NCBI RefSeq assembly: GCF_002211765.1
Contig: NZ_CP022133.1
Location: 1,054,001 to 1,118,000 of the forward strand
Length of the DNA stretch: 64,000 nt
Direction: 5' to 3'
DNA from: Idiomarina piscisalsi
GTDB lineage: Bacteria; Pseudomonadota; Gammaproteobacteria; Enterobacterales; Alteromonadaceae
Part shown: piece by piece, positions 55,823 to 64,000 of the stretch
How positions within the stretch are numbered: the first letter of the stretch is position 1
Layout of the letters: every line of letters begins with the position of its first letter
The notes under the pieces: model-generated
Database searches by the model: none
What the model was told of the DNA's origin: nothing
What the model saw: the letters and a program-made list of their open reading frames with translations, nothing else
Translations under genes and position numbers: made by a program

Positions 55823-56329
55823 ATGAAAGTACTCTGTGAAACAGAACGATTATCTATAAGGCAGTTTGAGTTACGCGATGCACCTTTTATTACCCGCATA
55901 CTCAACGATGACTTATTTATCCGGTACATCGGCGATAAAAACGTTCGTACGCACGAAGACGCAATTAACTATCTTAAAGCTGGCCCTATGGCTAGCTATG
56001 AGAAACACGGCTTCGGCCTTAACTTGGTGTGCCTAAAAGAACCCCGTACACCAATTGGCATGTGTGGCTTATTGAAGCGAGACGAATTGGAAAATCCGGA
56101 TTTAGGCTACGCTTTTTTACCAGAATACAGCGGTAAAGGTTATGCGAGAGAGGCTGCGGAAAATACCTTAAAGACCGTTATGAAAACCTGTTCAGTCGAC
56201 GAAGTTGTTGCTGTCACCCTTCCCGAAAACGTTAGATCAAATAAGCTGCTAGAAATTATTGGTTTCAGATTCAAAGAGACAATAGAATTGTACGGTTCTG
56301 AGAATAATTTATACGAATATCTAGGCTGA
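55823..56329 (+). CDS. GNAT-family acetyltransferase (RimJ/RimL-like)
   Basis: A 168-residue acetyl-CoA-dependent N-acetyltransferase. It starts MKVLCETERLSIRQFELRDAPF, the RimJ-type opening. The acetyl-CoA site is in YSGKGYAREAAENTLK. PENVRSNKLLEIIGFRF is the final family motif. GGAGAG lies upstream of this ATG; longer in-frame starts overlap the previous gene. The acceptor (protein N-terminus or small molecule) cannot be told. Confidence 0.88.
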   Translation: MKVLCETERLSIRQFELRDAPFITRILNDDLFIRYIGDKNVRTHEDAINYLKAGPMASYEKHGFGLNLVCLKEPRTPIGMCGLLKRDELENPDLGYAFLPEYSGKGYAREAAENTLKTVMKTCSVDEVVAVTLPENVRSNKLLEIIGFRFKETIELYGSENNLYEYLG

Positions 56330-56445
56330 AAGGCGGCAGCACCCCCAAACTCAGATCATTTGTTTTGCTCCCCCTCTAACTCTGGTTGTACCACCAACTG
56401 TTTCAAGTCTACAATGCTGTTAATTATTCGTTGGGAGCGGGCATT

Positions 56446-57681
56446 ATGGACTTTTCCTACAGTGCGAAAACAAAGGACTACTTGGCGCGGCTTGACGCGT
56501 TTATGCGTGAGTATATCGAGCCGTATGAAGACCAGTATCAAAAAGAGAATTATCGGCTGAATAGCACGCCGAACTGGCGTGAGTGGCAGGTGCCGCCAAG
56601 GGTGGCGGAGCTTAAGCAGTTAGCGAAAGAGCAGGAGCTTTGGAACCTGTTTTTGCCGGACGACGAACTGGGTGCAGGCTTAACAACCTTGGAATACGCG
56701 CCGTTAGCCGAGCGTATGGGCCGTAGCCTGTTAGCGCCTGAGGTGTTCAACTGTAACGCGCCCGACACCGGCAATATGGAAGTGCTGTATCATTTTGGTG
56801 ATGATCCGCAGCAAGAGCAGTGGTTAACACCGCTTTTAAACGCCGACATTTGCTCGGTGTTTTGTATGACAGAGCCTGATGTCGCGTCCTCCGATGCCAC
56901 CAATATGCAAACCACCATCGTTGCCGATGGCTCCGACTGGGTTATTAACGGCCGTAAGTGGTGGAGTACCGGTTTAGGGCACCCTGAGGCTGAAGTCGCT
57001 ATTGTGATGGGGCTGACCGACGAAGACGCTGACAAACATCATCGTCATTCTATGGTCTTGGTACCGCTAAACACTCCGGGCGTTAATATAGAGCGCATGC
57101 TGCCCGCGTTAGGCGAATACGACGCGCCTTATGGTCATGGTGAGGTGGTGTTCGACAACGTGCGTGTACCCAAAGAGAACATTATAGTCGGTCCCGGGGC
57201 GGGCTTTAAAATTGCGCAGGGGCGTTTAGGCCCGGGGCGTATTCACCATTGCATGCGCGCTATTGGCGCGGCAGAGCGGGCGCTGGAGCTATTCATTGAG
57301 CGCGGTACGTCACGCATTGCCTTCGGCGAACCGTTATTGAAGCTGGGCGGCAACAGTGAGCGGTTGGCGGATATGCGTGTGGCCATTGATCAGGCGCGTC
57401 TATTGACCCTGCACGCCGCCTGGCAAATCGACAATATTGGCGCTATGAAAGCCATTAAGGAAATATCTGCCATTAAGCTGGTGGCGCCTAACGTATTGCA
57501 GAAAGTGGTGGATGAAACCATGCAGCTGTTTGGTGGCGCATCTATGTGCCACGACACACCACTACCGGGCTTACTGACGGTGGCTCGTTCACTACGTATT
57601 GCCGATGGACCCGATGCGGTTCACCGTGCGACCATTGCAAAAAACGAATTAAAACAGTGGAAAGGGCGTATTAATGACTGA
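56446..57681 (+). CDS. Acyl-CoA dehydrogenase (ACAD10/11-like)
   Basis: A 411-residue FAD-dependent acyl-CoA dehydrogenase family protein. The start at 56446 has GGGAG upstream and begins the conserved N-terminal helix. FAD- and substrate-binding motifs are FCMTEPDVASSDATNMQTT and WWSTGLGHPEAEVAIVMG. RLGPGRIHHCMRAIGAAERAL and QLFGGASMCHDTPLPGLL follow. The next gene, an APH-like kinase, overlaps by eight bases. This ACAD-kinase pairing is that of human ACAD10/11 and of the Pseudomonas levulinate pathway, where a 4-hydroxyacyl-CoA is phosphorylated and dehydrated. Confidence 0.9.
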   Translation: MDFSYSAKTKDYLARLDAFMREYIEPYEDQYQKENYRLNSTPNWREWQVPPRVAELKQLAKEQELWNLFLPDDELGAGLTTLEYAPLAERMGRSLLAPEVFNCNAPDTGNMEVLYHFGDDPQQEQWLTPLLNADICSVFCMTEPDVASSDATNMQTTIVADGSDWVINGRKWWSTGLGHPEAEVAIVMGLTDEDADKHHRHSMVLVPLNTPGVNIERMLPALGEYDAPYGHGEVVFDNVRVPKENIIVGPGAGFKIAQGRLGPGRIHHCMRAIGAAERALELFIERGTSRIAFGEPLLKLGGNSERLADMRVAIDQARLLTLHAAWQIDNIGAMKAIKEISAIKLVAPNVLQKVVDETMQLFGGASMCHDTPLPGLLTVARSLRIADGPDAVHRATIAKNELKQWKGRIND

Positions 57682-58756
57682 CGCGTCAACAATAACGGAT
57701 CAAGCTAGCGAGGTTCGCGAAGAGGAAGCGTTGCCGGTTGAAGCACTGGACAACTGGCTGGCTGAGAACATAGGAAGTGAGCTACCGGACAACCGAGGTG
57801 AACTCAGAATTACGCAGTACACTGGCGGTGTGTCGAACTGGACGTACCGTTTGGACTATGACGGTTTGGCGCTGGTATTGCGTCGCCCGCCGGAGGGCAC
57901 AAAAGCGAAGTCAGCCCACGACATGGGGCGCGAGTACCGTCTGCAAAAACGTTTGCGTCCGGCGTTTCCTTATGTGCCCCGTATGCTGGCGCACTGCAAG
58001 GACGAATCGGTTATTGGTGCTGAGTTTTACGTTATGGAGCACCTTACTGGCATTATTCCGCGCCGCCGTTTTCCCAAAGGGCTGGACTTAACCGCCGAGC
58101 AGGCTCGCCAGCTTTGTACAAATGCACTCGACAAGCTTATTGAATTGCATAATGTCGACTTAGACAGCACAAGGCTTCGTAAAATAGCCAAAGGTAAAGG
58201 TTATACCGAGCGTCAGGTCAATGGCTGGTGCAGCCGTTATGAAAAGGCGAAAACCTGGAATGTGTTTGGGGCTAAGTCAGTCATGCGCTGGCTACAAGAA
58301 AATCAGCCAGAGAACGAAAAAATATGCCTGGTTCATAACGACTTTCGGTTAGATAACCTGATTCTGAATCCGGAAGACCCAACCGATATTATCGGTATTC
58401 TCGACTGGGAGCTGACGACCCTAGGCAACCCGTTAATGGACTTGGGTAATTCGCTGGCGTACTGGATAGAAGCGGGCGATGACAAAGTGGCGCGCGCGAC
58501 CAAACGCCAACCCAGCGACTATCCGGGCATGCTAACGCGCAAAGAAATTATCGATTATTACTGCGAACGCACTGGCACTAAGGTGAAAGATTTTGCCTTT
58601 TATGAGGTGTTTGGCTTGTTCCGCTTGGCGGTTATTGCGCAGCAAATTTACTATCGGTACCACCATAAACAAACCACGAACAAAGCCTTTAAGAACTTCT
58701 GGTTTTTGGTGAACTATTTGCTGTGGCGCTGCCGTCGCCGTATCGCAAAAGCGTAA
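57674..58756 (+). CDS. APH-family kinase, predicted 4-hydroxyacyl-CoA-type phosphotransferase
   Basis: A 360-residue aminoglycoside-phosphotransferase-fold kinase. It has a nucleotide-binding N-lobe (TQYTGGVSNWTYRLDYDGLALVLRRPPEG), the catalytic loop LVHNDFRLDNLILNP (catalytic Asp in HND) and the metal-binding GILDWELTTLGNPLMDLGN. It is like the kinase portion of ACAD10/11. Coupling to the acyl-CoA dehydrogenase argues against antibiotic resistance. The natural substrate is inference. Confidence 0.88.
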   Translation: MTDASTITDQASEVREEEALPVEALDNWLAENIGSELPDNRGELRITQYTGGVSNWTYRLDYDGLALVLRRPPEGTKAKSAHDMGREYRLQKRLRPAFPYVPRMLAHCKDESVIGAEFYVMEHLTGIIPRRRFPKGLDLTAEQARQLCTNALDKLIELHNVDLDSTRLRKIAKGKGYTERQVNGWCSRYEKAKTWNVFGAKSVMRWLQENQPENEKICLVHNDFRLDNLILNPEDPTDIIGILDWELTTLGNPLMDLGNSLAYWIEAGDDKVARATKRQPSDYPGMLTRKEIIDYYCERTGTKVKDFAFYEVFGLFRLAVIAQQIYYRYHHKQTTNKAFKNFWFLVNYLLWRCRRRIAKA

Positions 58757-58784
58757 CGAATTATAATAAAAAGAGAGCTCAATA

Positions 58785-59555
58785 ATGCCGCAAGAACGGA
58801 AAACCATTTTAATTACCGGTGCCAGCTCAGGCCTAGGGCAGGGTATGGCACGTGAGTTTGCTGCTGAAGGCAAAAATTTGTGTCTGTGCGCCCGTCGGTT
58901 AGATCGCTTAGAAGCCCTCAAAGCCGAGCTGGAAGACAAGCACTCAGGCATAACCGTCAGCATTAAAACGCTGGACGTAAACGTCCACGAAGACGTATTC
59001 CGAGTGTTTCAGGAGTTCAAACAAGAGCAGGGCCACATTGACCGCTTTATTATTAACGCGGGTATGGGCAAAGGTGCGGCGTTAGGTACGGGTTACTTCG
59101 AGGCGAATAAAGCCACGGCAGAAACCAACTTTGTGGCGGCGTTGGCGCAATGTGAAGCGGCTATGGAGATTCTGCGCGAGCAAAAAGGCGGGCATTTAGT
59201 GACTATTTCGTCCATGAGTGCCTTCCGTGGTATGCCACGGGCCATGACGGTGTATGCAGCAACCAAGGCCGGGCTGGCGTCGTTAACCGAAGGTACTCGT
59301 GCGGATTTAATGAAAACTTACGGCAGTAATAGCCCGATAAAAGTGTCGACCATTTATCCAGGGTACATTCGCTCTGAAATTAATGAAAAAGTGAAAAACA
59401 CACCATTCATGGTGGATACGGAAACAGGTTGTCGCTTACTGGCAAAAGCCATTAATAAAGAGCCAGTAAAAGCTTATGTCCCTTACTGGCCCTGGGCGTT
59501 AATGGCATTCCTAATGAAACGCCTGCCATTGAAATGGGTGTTAAAGCTGGCTTAA
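58785..59555 (+). CDS. Short-chain dehydrogenase/reductase
   Basis: A 256-residue NAD(P)-dependent oxidoreductase. Motifs are ITGASSGLGQGMA (cofactor binding), INAGMGKG, the catalytic Ser in TISSMSAFRG and YAATK (Tyr and Lys). Helical hydrophobic residues at the C-terminus (ALMAFLMKRLPLKWVLKLA) suggest membrane association. It lies 28 bases after the kinase gene, so it probably works in the same catabolic route. Substrate unknown. Confidence 0.9.
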   Translation: MPQERKTILITGASSGLGQGMAREFAAEGKNLCLCARRLDRLEALKAELEDKHSGITVSIKTLDVNVHEDVFRVFQEFKQEQGHIDRFIINAGMGKGAALGTGYFEANKATAETNFVAALAQCEAAMEILREQKGGHLVTISSMSAFRGMPRAMTVYAATKAGLASLTEGTRADLMKTYGSNSPIKVSTIYPGYIRSEINEKVKNTPFMVDTETGCRLLAKAINKEPVKAYVPYWPWALMAFLMKRLPLKWVLKLA

Positions 59556-59562
59556 CTCTCGG

Positions 59563-60015
59563 TTATTCACCAGAACAAATGGCGTCGCCGGCGGTAGACA
59601 CCTGCACCGACAGTGACTGACTCACTCCGTTGGCGTCGTTATACAAAAATACAGGTTCCACTAAGTTCATATCAGCGCGGTCGCCATCGTGGTTAATGTC
59701 CAATTGCTGCTCATTCAGCGTTAATTTCATGCAGCCGTCGTGCTCGGTCGTTAGTAAGCGTTGCCACTTTTCGACACGCGGCTCATAAAGCCACACTTCA
59801 TGTCCTTGCCACTGCTTGTCGCTACCACGCTCACACCAATAAGTATGCGCTTCTAATGAACCGTCGCCATTATTCACCAGCTGCTGAATATCGCAGTCTT
59901 CATCGGTGGGTAAGTCGGGCTGCATGGTCGTTTTTTGATAAATAACCGCGCTGCCGAGAATAACGCCGACAGTAATAATAATGGCGGCAATTGGTAGTAG
60001 AATTCGTTTTAACAT
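59563..60015 (-). CDS. Membrane-anchored protein of unknown function
   Basis: A 150-residue protein with an N-terminal transmembrane anchor or signal (RILLPIAAIIITVGVILGSAVIY). The extracytoplasmic domain has several Cys (CDIQQL, YWCERG, DGCMKL, AICSGE) that could form disulfides. There is an Asp-rich NHDGDRADMNLV segment. I do not recognise a family. It converges on the SDR gene with seven bases between stops. Confidence 0.65.
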   Translation of the reverse strand: MLKRILLPIAAIIITVGVILGSAVIYQKTTMQPDLPTDEDCDIQQLVNNGDGSLEAHTYWCERGSDKQWQGHEVWLYEPRVEKWQRLLTTEHDGCMKLTLNEQQLDINHDGDRADMNLVEPVFLYNDANGVSQSLSVQVSTAGDAICSGE

Positions 60016-60116
60016 ATGGCCTCAGAAGCTGATACAGTATAGAGTCATTACAGGAAAACGATTAGTATAAAGCGATTAACAACAAGAACAACTATAAGAA
60101 CAAAACGCGGGGATGT

Positions 60117-60380
60117 ATGTGGCAAAGAGTATTGGCTCTTTTAATACTAATAGCCGGGCTGTTAATGGCGGTTTTGGGTGTGGTAAGTGACAACGATACC
60201 AATGTTCGTTTGGCCGGTGCGGCATTGATGTTGGTGGGCATTATTTGGCTGTACCGCCAACCAACGCTGAGCTCGCTGGACACAAAAGGCCAGACAGCGC
60301 CGTTGAAATGGTATCAGTCACCTATTTTGTGGATACCCATTATTGCGATTATTATTTTTATTATCAGCCTCTTTGTTTAA
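60117..60380 (+). CDS. Small membrane protein of unknown function
   Basis: An 87-residue protein with three hydrophobic helices (VLALLILIAGLLMAVLGVV, GAALMLVGIIWLY, ILWIPIIAIIIFIISLFV). GGGG lies just before the ATG. It is divergent from the anchored protein and precedes another membrane protein and pxpABC on the same strand. Its function is unknown. Confidence 0.65.
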   Translation: MWQRVLALLILIAGLLMAVLGVVSDNDTNVRLAGAALMLVGIIWLYRQPTLSSLDTKGQTAPLKWYQSPILWIPIIAIIIFIISLFV

Positions 60381-60409
60381 GAGCCTAATTAGGACATCGG
60401 GAATTATTC

Positions 60410-60817
60410 ATGGATTTAAAAAAGCGGATTGTCATTTTAGCCGGTGCAGTGGGGCTATTTTTCTATTCAGCCACTCAAGAACAGCTCATTAGTGTTATTG
60501 CAGACTACAACCTGGGCTGGTATCAGCTGGGCTTACCTATTGCCTGGGGTGTGGTACTGGGCGGTGTGTGTGCGCTGCTGAAATTTCGTTGGTTGTTGTC
60601 GTGGTTACCACCAGTCGTGTTAGTTGCTAGCGCGATAACGACCATGGGCATTATTGGTGGTGTGGCGGTTTATGTGAAACACCAGCTGTTTGTGCTGGCG
60701 TTGCCGCCTCTGCAGTTAGGCGCTGTCGGTATTGGCTTGTATTTGTTTGCGGTCAGTTTGACGCGCCTGTTAGGTGACATAGAAGCACGCAGTTCAGAGA
60801 AAGAGAAAAAGTCATAA
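60410..60817 (+). CDS. Membrane protein of unknown function upstream of pxpA
   Basis: A 135-residue protein with about three to four hydrophobic segments (IVILAGAVGLFFYSAT, GLPIAWGVVLGGVCALL, WLPPVVLVASAITTMGIIGGVAVYV, LGAVGIGLYLFAVSL). It has a charged C-terminus (EARSSEKEKKS). The stop is 14 bases before pxpA, so it may be part of the 5-oxoproline operon. No family is recognised. Confidence 0.65.
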   Translation: MDLKKRIVILAGAVGLFFYSATQEQLISVIADYNLGWYQLGLPIAWGVVLGGVCALLKFRWLLSWLPPVVLVASAITTMGIIGGVAVYVKHQLFVLALPPLQLGAVGIGLYLFAVSLTRLLGDIEARSSEKEKKS

Positions 60818-60831
60818 ATAAAGAGTCGTAA

Positions 60832-61587
60832 ATGAAGAAAGTAACGCTTAACGCAGACATTGGTGAAAGCTTCGGTGCCTGGACAATGGGTGCCGACGAG
60901 CTCATTATGCCGCATATAGATTGTGCGAATATTGCCTGTGGCTTTCATGCGTCCGACCCGCTAACCATGAAAAATACGGTGCGTTTGGCGAAGGAGTATG
61001 GCGTTAAAATTGGTGCGCACCCAGCGTACCCTGATCTGGTCGGTTTTGGGCGTCGGCACATGGCCTGTAAGCCGGAAGAAGTTACCGCAATGGTGCAGTA
61101 TCAGGTAGGGGCGTTACAGGGGATTTGTACCGGAGAGCGTGCCAAAGTGGAATACGTAAAGCCACACGGTGCACTGTATAACGACATGCTGAACGACGGT
61201 CCGCTGTTCGACGCGGTATGTCAGGCAATTGCGGCATTACAAGGTAACGACGAGTTGCCGCTTATGATGATGGCGACGCCGGAAAACCATGCCTGGAAAG
61301 AACGCGCCGCACAGTTTGGTGTGACCTTGTGGTTTGAGGGCTTTGCTGACCGTGCCTATGACGACAACGGCAAGCTTCGCTCGCGTAAGCACGACGATGC
61401 CGTACACAGCGATAAAGACGCGATGCTGGAGCAGGCACAAGCGTTTACTGAAGGTAAGCCCATTACCAGTGTTAACGGCACGTCACTGAGTATTCAAATT
61501 GATTCGTTATGTGTGCATGGTGACAACCCAAGAGCCATTGACACCGTGAAACAGTTGAGACAGATAGTAAAAGGAAGTGATGAGTAA
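60832..61587 (+). CDS. pxpA: 5-oxoprolinase subunit PxpA (LamB/YcsF family)
   Basis: With PxpBC it hydrolyses 5-oxoproline (pyroglutamate) to glutamate using ATP. The 251-residue protein opens with LNADIGESFGAW, the family hallmark. MPHIDCANIACGFHASDP, GAHPAYPDLVGFGRR and the C-terminal DSLCVHGDNP follow. It overlaps pxpB by eight bases; pxpC follows as in many bacteria. Confidence 0.95.
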   Translation: MKKVTLNADIGESFGAWTMGADELIMPHIDCANIACGFHASDPLTMKNTVRLAKEYGVKIGAHPAYPDLVGFGRRHMACKPEEVTAMVQYQVGALQGICTGERAKVEYVKPHGALYNDMLNDGPLFDAVCQAIAALQGNDELPLMMMATPENHAWKERAAQFGVTLWFEGFADRAYDDNGKLRSRKHDDAVHSDKDAMLEQAQAFTEGKPITSVNGTSLSIQIDSLCVHGDNPRAIDTVKQLRQIVKGSDE

Positions 61588-62308
61588 CGCAGAAAGCGAT
61601 TTTCCAAAAATAGTCACCGCCGGCGCTGACGCCATTTTGGTGTATCTGGGCGAAGGGATTGATCCAACAGTTAACGACAGGGTCATGGCGTTAACAACTC
61701 GTGTGGGCGAATCATTAGGTGACAAACTCTACGATCTGGTTCCTTCCTACAACTCACTAATGATTTACTACAACGTACTGTCACTTTCTGAAGACGAGCT
61801 GCGTGAACAGGTACGACAGCTTGTTGATGAGCTAGCGCAAAATGGGTTTGCAGACAACGCTTCCGCAGAGAGCACGCTGCATACCATTGACGTTTATTAT
61901 GACTCCAGCGTTGGACCTGATTTGGAACGCGCGGCCGAGCAAACCGCCTTGTCGATTGATGACATTATTCAATTACACACCGAGCAAGAGTACCGGGTGT
62001 ATGCTATGGGCTTTGCGCCGGGCTTCGCGTATTTAGGTGAGCTACCCGAAAAGCTGCGGTTGCCGCGTTTAGATAACCCAAGAACCAAGGTTCCAGCAGG
62101 CAGCGTGGCCATAGCCGAGGCTCAAACGGCGGTGTACCCGTCGGCGTCACCGGGTGGCTGGAACATTATTGGCCGCACGGCAGAAACCCTCTATGACCCT
62201 AAAGCCGACAACATTAGCCCAATGAAAGTAGGTGACAGAGTGCAGTTCAAAGCCGTGTCGAAAGAAGAATTTGAGCAAGCCGGTGGCTCACTGGAGTCGT
62301 TATCATGA
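61580..62308 (+). CDS. pxpB: 5-oxoprolinase subunit PxpB (KipI-like)
   Basis: An allophanate-hydrolase-subunit-1-like protein acting with PxpC as the ATP-dependent part of 5-oxoprolinase. The ATG at 61580 (AAGGA upstream) gives 242 residues. YDLVPSYNSLMIYY, the conserved YRVYAMGFAPGFAYLGELPEKL and the C-terminal PSASPGGWNIIGRT are typical. A GTG one codon earlier is an alternative. It overlaps pxpC by four bases. Confidence 0.94.
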   Translation: MSNAESDFPKIVTAGADAILVYLGEGIDPTVNDRVMALTTRVGESLGDKLYDLVPSYNSLMIYYNVLSLSEDELREQVRQLVDELAQNGFADNASAESTLHTIDVYYDSSVGPDLERAAEQTALSIDDIIQLHTEQEYRVYAMGFAPGFAYLGELPEKLRLPRLDNPRTKVPAGSVAIAEAQTAVYPSASPGGWNIIGRTAETLYDPKADNISPMKVGDRVQFKAVSKEEFEQAGGSLESLS

Positions 62309-63258
62309 TGAAAGTTCTTGATGCGGGTATGAAAACGGTTGTGCAGGATTTTGGCCGGTTCGGTTATTTGTCCAAAGGCTTAACCCGCGGTGGTCCGGTG
62401 GACGAGAATGCGTTTTTATGGGCGAATCGGTTGCTTGGTAATAACTTTAACGCAGCACAGTTGGAAATTATCTTAGGAGGTCTGGAAGTTGAGTTTCAGC
62501 AAGACGGTTGTTTTGCATTGACTGGCGCTGATGCCGATGCGCACCTGGACGATGAACCGCTAACCCTGTGGCAAAATTTTGAAGTGAAAGCCGGTCAGCG
62601 TTTGAAGATAGGTTACGCGAAAGCCGGTTTACGCTTGTATCTGGCGGTGCAAGGGGGCTTTCAAGTTGAATCGAAATGGGGCAGTTGCGCTACCGTTGAG
62701 CGCGACAGTGTGGGCGGCTTGTCGGGTGACGGCTCGGCGTTACAGAGCGGCGATAGCCTGCGCTTTCACTGTGACACACCGCAGCCGTCCAGGCGTGTGA
62801 GCTGGGCTTACCGCAGTGACTATACAAAAACACCCGTGCTGGGGCTTATCCCAGGCTATCAGTATGACGACTTCCCAATGTCGGCACGAGAAGCCTTTTG
62901 CTACGAAGACTTTGAAGTCAGTAAAGACAGTAACCGCATGGGTATTCGTTTAGCTGGTAAATCGCTGGAAACGCCGGAAAAGGGCTTGGTTTCAGAGGGA
63001 ATTAACATTGGCTCGGTACAGGTGCCTTCAGACGGACAGCCCATTATTATGATGCACGATCGACAAACGCTGGGTGGTTACCCCAAGCTGGGTGTTATTA
63101 ACCCGGTCGACTTAGGAAAGTTGGCGCAATTACAGCCGGGCCAAAAAGTGCGTTTCACTCGTGTAGATGCGTCGGTCGCACAACAGCAATTGCGCCGCTT
63201 TTATCAGTTTTTTAATGTGCGTCTGCCTTGTCAGGGCGGCGATAACCTGCGATCATAG
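62305..63258 (+). CDS. pxpC: 5-oxoprolinase subunit PxpC (KipA-like)
   Basis: An allophanate-hydrolase-subunit-2-like protein and partner of PxpB. The 317-residue protein begins KVLDAGMKTVVQDFGRFGY. GGPVDENAFLWANRLLGN, the SNRMGIRLAG segment and DRQTLGGYPKLGVI are family signatures. It is coupled to pxpB by an ATGA overlap. glnS follows after 48 bases and is probably separate. Confidence 0.95.
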   Translation: MMKVLDAGMKTVVQDFGRFGYLSKGLTRGGPVDENAFLWANRLLGNNFNAAQLEIILGGLEVEFQQDGCFALTGADADAHLDDEPLTLWQNFEVKAGQRLKIGYAKAGLRLYLAVQGGFQVESKWGSCATVERDSVGGLSGDGSALQSGDSLRFHCDTPQPSRRVSWAYRSDYTKTPVLGLIPGYQYDDFPMSAREAFCYEDFEVSKDSNRMGIRLAGKSLETPEKGLVSEGINIGSVQVPSDGQPIIMMHDRQTLGGYPKLGVINPVDLGKLAQLQPGQKVRFTRVDASVAQQQLRRFYQFFNVRLPCQGGDNLRS

Positions 63259-63306
63259 CGCCTTTCTAATTTCCCGTGTTCATTCTGTAGCGGAGACAAC
63301 AATTTA

Positions 63307-64000
63307 ATGGCTGATACCGATTCTCGTCCCAGTAACTTTATTCGCCAAATCATCGATAAAGATTTGGCCAGTGGTAAACACTCAACGGTGCATACCCGTT
63401 TTCCGCCGGAGCCGAATGGTTTCCTGCATATTGGTCATGCCAAATCAATCGTGCTGAACTTTGGCATTGCGGAAGACTACAACGGTACGTGTAACTTACG
63501 TTTTGACGATACCAACCCTTTGAAAGAGAAGGTCGACTACGTTAATTCGATTAAGCAGGACGTTGAGTGGCTTGGGTATCAGTGGGAAGGCGATCCGCGT
63601 TATTCGTCAAATTACTTCGATCAGCTGCATGCCTACGCGGTAGAGCTTATCGAGAAAGGTTTAGCCTATGTCGACTTTTCGTCGCAGGAAGACATGCGTG
63701 AAATGCGTGGCACCTTGAAAGAACCGGGTAAAAACAGTCCGTATCGTGATACTTCAGTGGAAGAGAACCTGAAGCACTTTGCCGACATGACCGCAGGTAA
63801 GTACGAAGAAGGTAAAGCGGCGCTGCGTGCCAAAATCGATATGAGCTCGCCGTTTATGTGTATGCGTGATCCGGTGATTTACCGTGTGCGTTTTGCACAT
63901 CATCACCAAACCGGTGACAAATGGTGTGTCTACCCAATGTACGACTTTACCCACTGTATTTCCGATGCGCTGGAAGGCATTACGCATTCTTTATGTACGT
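63307..64000 (+). CDS. glnS: Glutaminyl-tRNA synthetase, N-terminal part (3' end outside window)
   Basis: A class I aminoacyl-tRNA synthetase that charges tRNA-Gln. The frame starts [20 protein letters not shown] and shows [15 protein letters not shown], containing the HIGH motif at about residues 41-44. [16 protein letters not shown] and [20 protein letters not shown] are further GlnRS-specific segments that distinguish it from GltX. About 231 residues are present; the KMSK region and C-terminal anticodon domain lie beyond the window. GGAG lies upstream of the ATG. Confidence 0.96.
   Translation, partial: MADTDSRPSNFIRQIIDKDLASGKHSTVHTRFPPEPNGFLHIGHAKSIVLNFGIAEDYNGTCNLRFDDTNPLKEKVDYVNSIKQDVEWLGYQWEGDPRYSSNYFDQLHAYAVELIEKGLAYVDFSSQEDMREMRGTLKEPGKNSPYRDTSVEENLKHFADMTAGKYEEGKAALRAKIDMSSPFMCMRDPVIYRVRFAHHHQTGDKWCVYPMYDFTHCISDALEGITHSLCT

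Noticed and set aside
57674..58756. Aminoglycoside resistance kinase
   Set aside because: The gene is coupled to an ACAD10/11-like dehydrogenase and resembles its kinase partner, which points to acyl-CoA metabolism.
1..64000. CRISPR arrays, prophage, insertion sequences, rRNA and tRNA genes
   Set aside because: I looked for regular direct repeats, transposase or phage structural motifs and tRNA cloverleaf/CCA ends and found none that hold up.

Overview
The window is a chromosomal segment of a marine-type gammaproteobacterium. The Lol lipoprotein-export operon, the msbA-lpxK-kdsB block, the TCA-cycle cluster gltA/sdhCDAB/sucABCD and the mfd-PilZ-lolCDE neighbourhood all point to Alteromonadales. 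The overall flavour (exported ExeM nuclease, exported MsrAB, KamA-type radical SAM protein, moderate GC) fits Idiomarina or a close relative. That genus assignment is inference; there is no rRNA or tRNA gene in the window to confirm it.

Layout. 1-2.05 kb: end of an asparagine-synthetase-family gene, then an exported MsrAB. 2.1-10.7 kb: an outer-membrane-like protein facing a minus-strand run (PilZ protein, mfd, csiV-like, marR, exeM). 10.7-20.3 kb: envelope biogenesis (lolCDE, DUF2062, comEC, msbA, lpxK, Trm112-like, kdsB). 20.3-33.5 kb: a KamA-family radical SAM gene and central carbon metabolism (gltA divergent from sdhCDAB, then sucAB and sucCD). Clear hairpin terminators follow gltA, sdhB and sucD. 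A roughly 160-bp inverted-repeat element sits between sucD and dps.

33.7-50.8 kb is sensory and accessory. It has two chemoreceptors and three different exported SxxK serine hydrolases. Regulators include an ECF sigma factor with small membrane proteins, an XRE-DUF4870 regulator, a CadC-like TPR regulator with an S41 protease, and a MarR with a palindromic candidate operator. There is also a GPP34 protein, a PAS-GGDEF-EAL protein and rhlE.

50.9-54.7 kb is the most unusual part. A divergent arrangement encodes two probable PD-(D/E)XK nuclease-fold proteins and a degenerate nucleotidyltransferase-like partner. The larger nuclease carries TerB-like, winged-helix and SAP-like segments. It is followed by a small lipoprotein gene between two folded repeats that look somewhat like integron attC sites. 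I consider this the best candidate for an undescribed, possibly defensive, system.

54.8-64 kb: a MarR/membrane-protein pair around an 11-bp-arm palindrome and a GNAT acetyltransferase. Then come an acyl-CoA dehydrogenase, an APH-like kinase and an SDR (possible 4-hydroxyacyl-CoA catabolism), small membrane proteins, 5-oxoprolinase pxpABC, and the 5' part of glnS, which runs off the end. All assignments come from reading motifs and gene order; no database search was possible.
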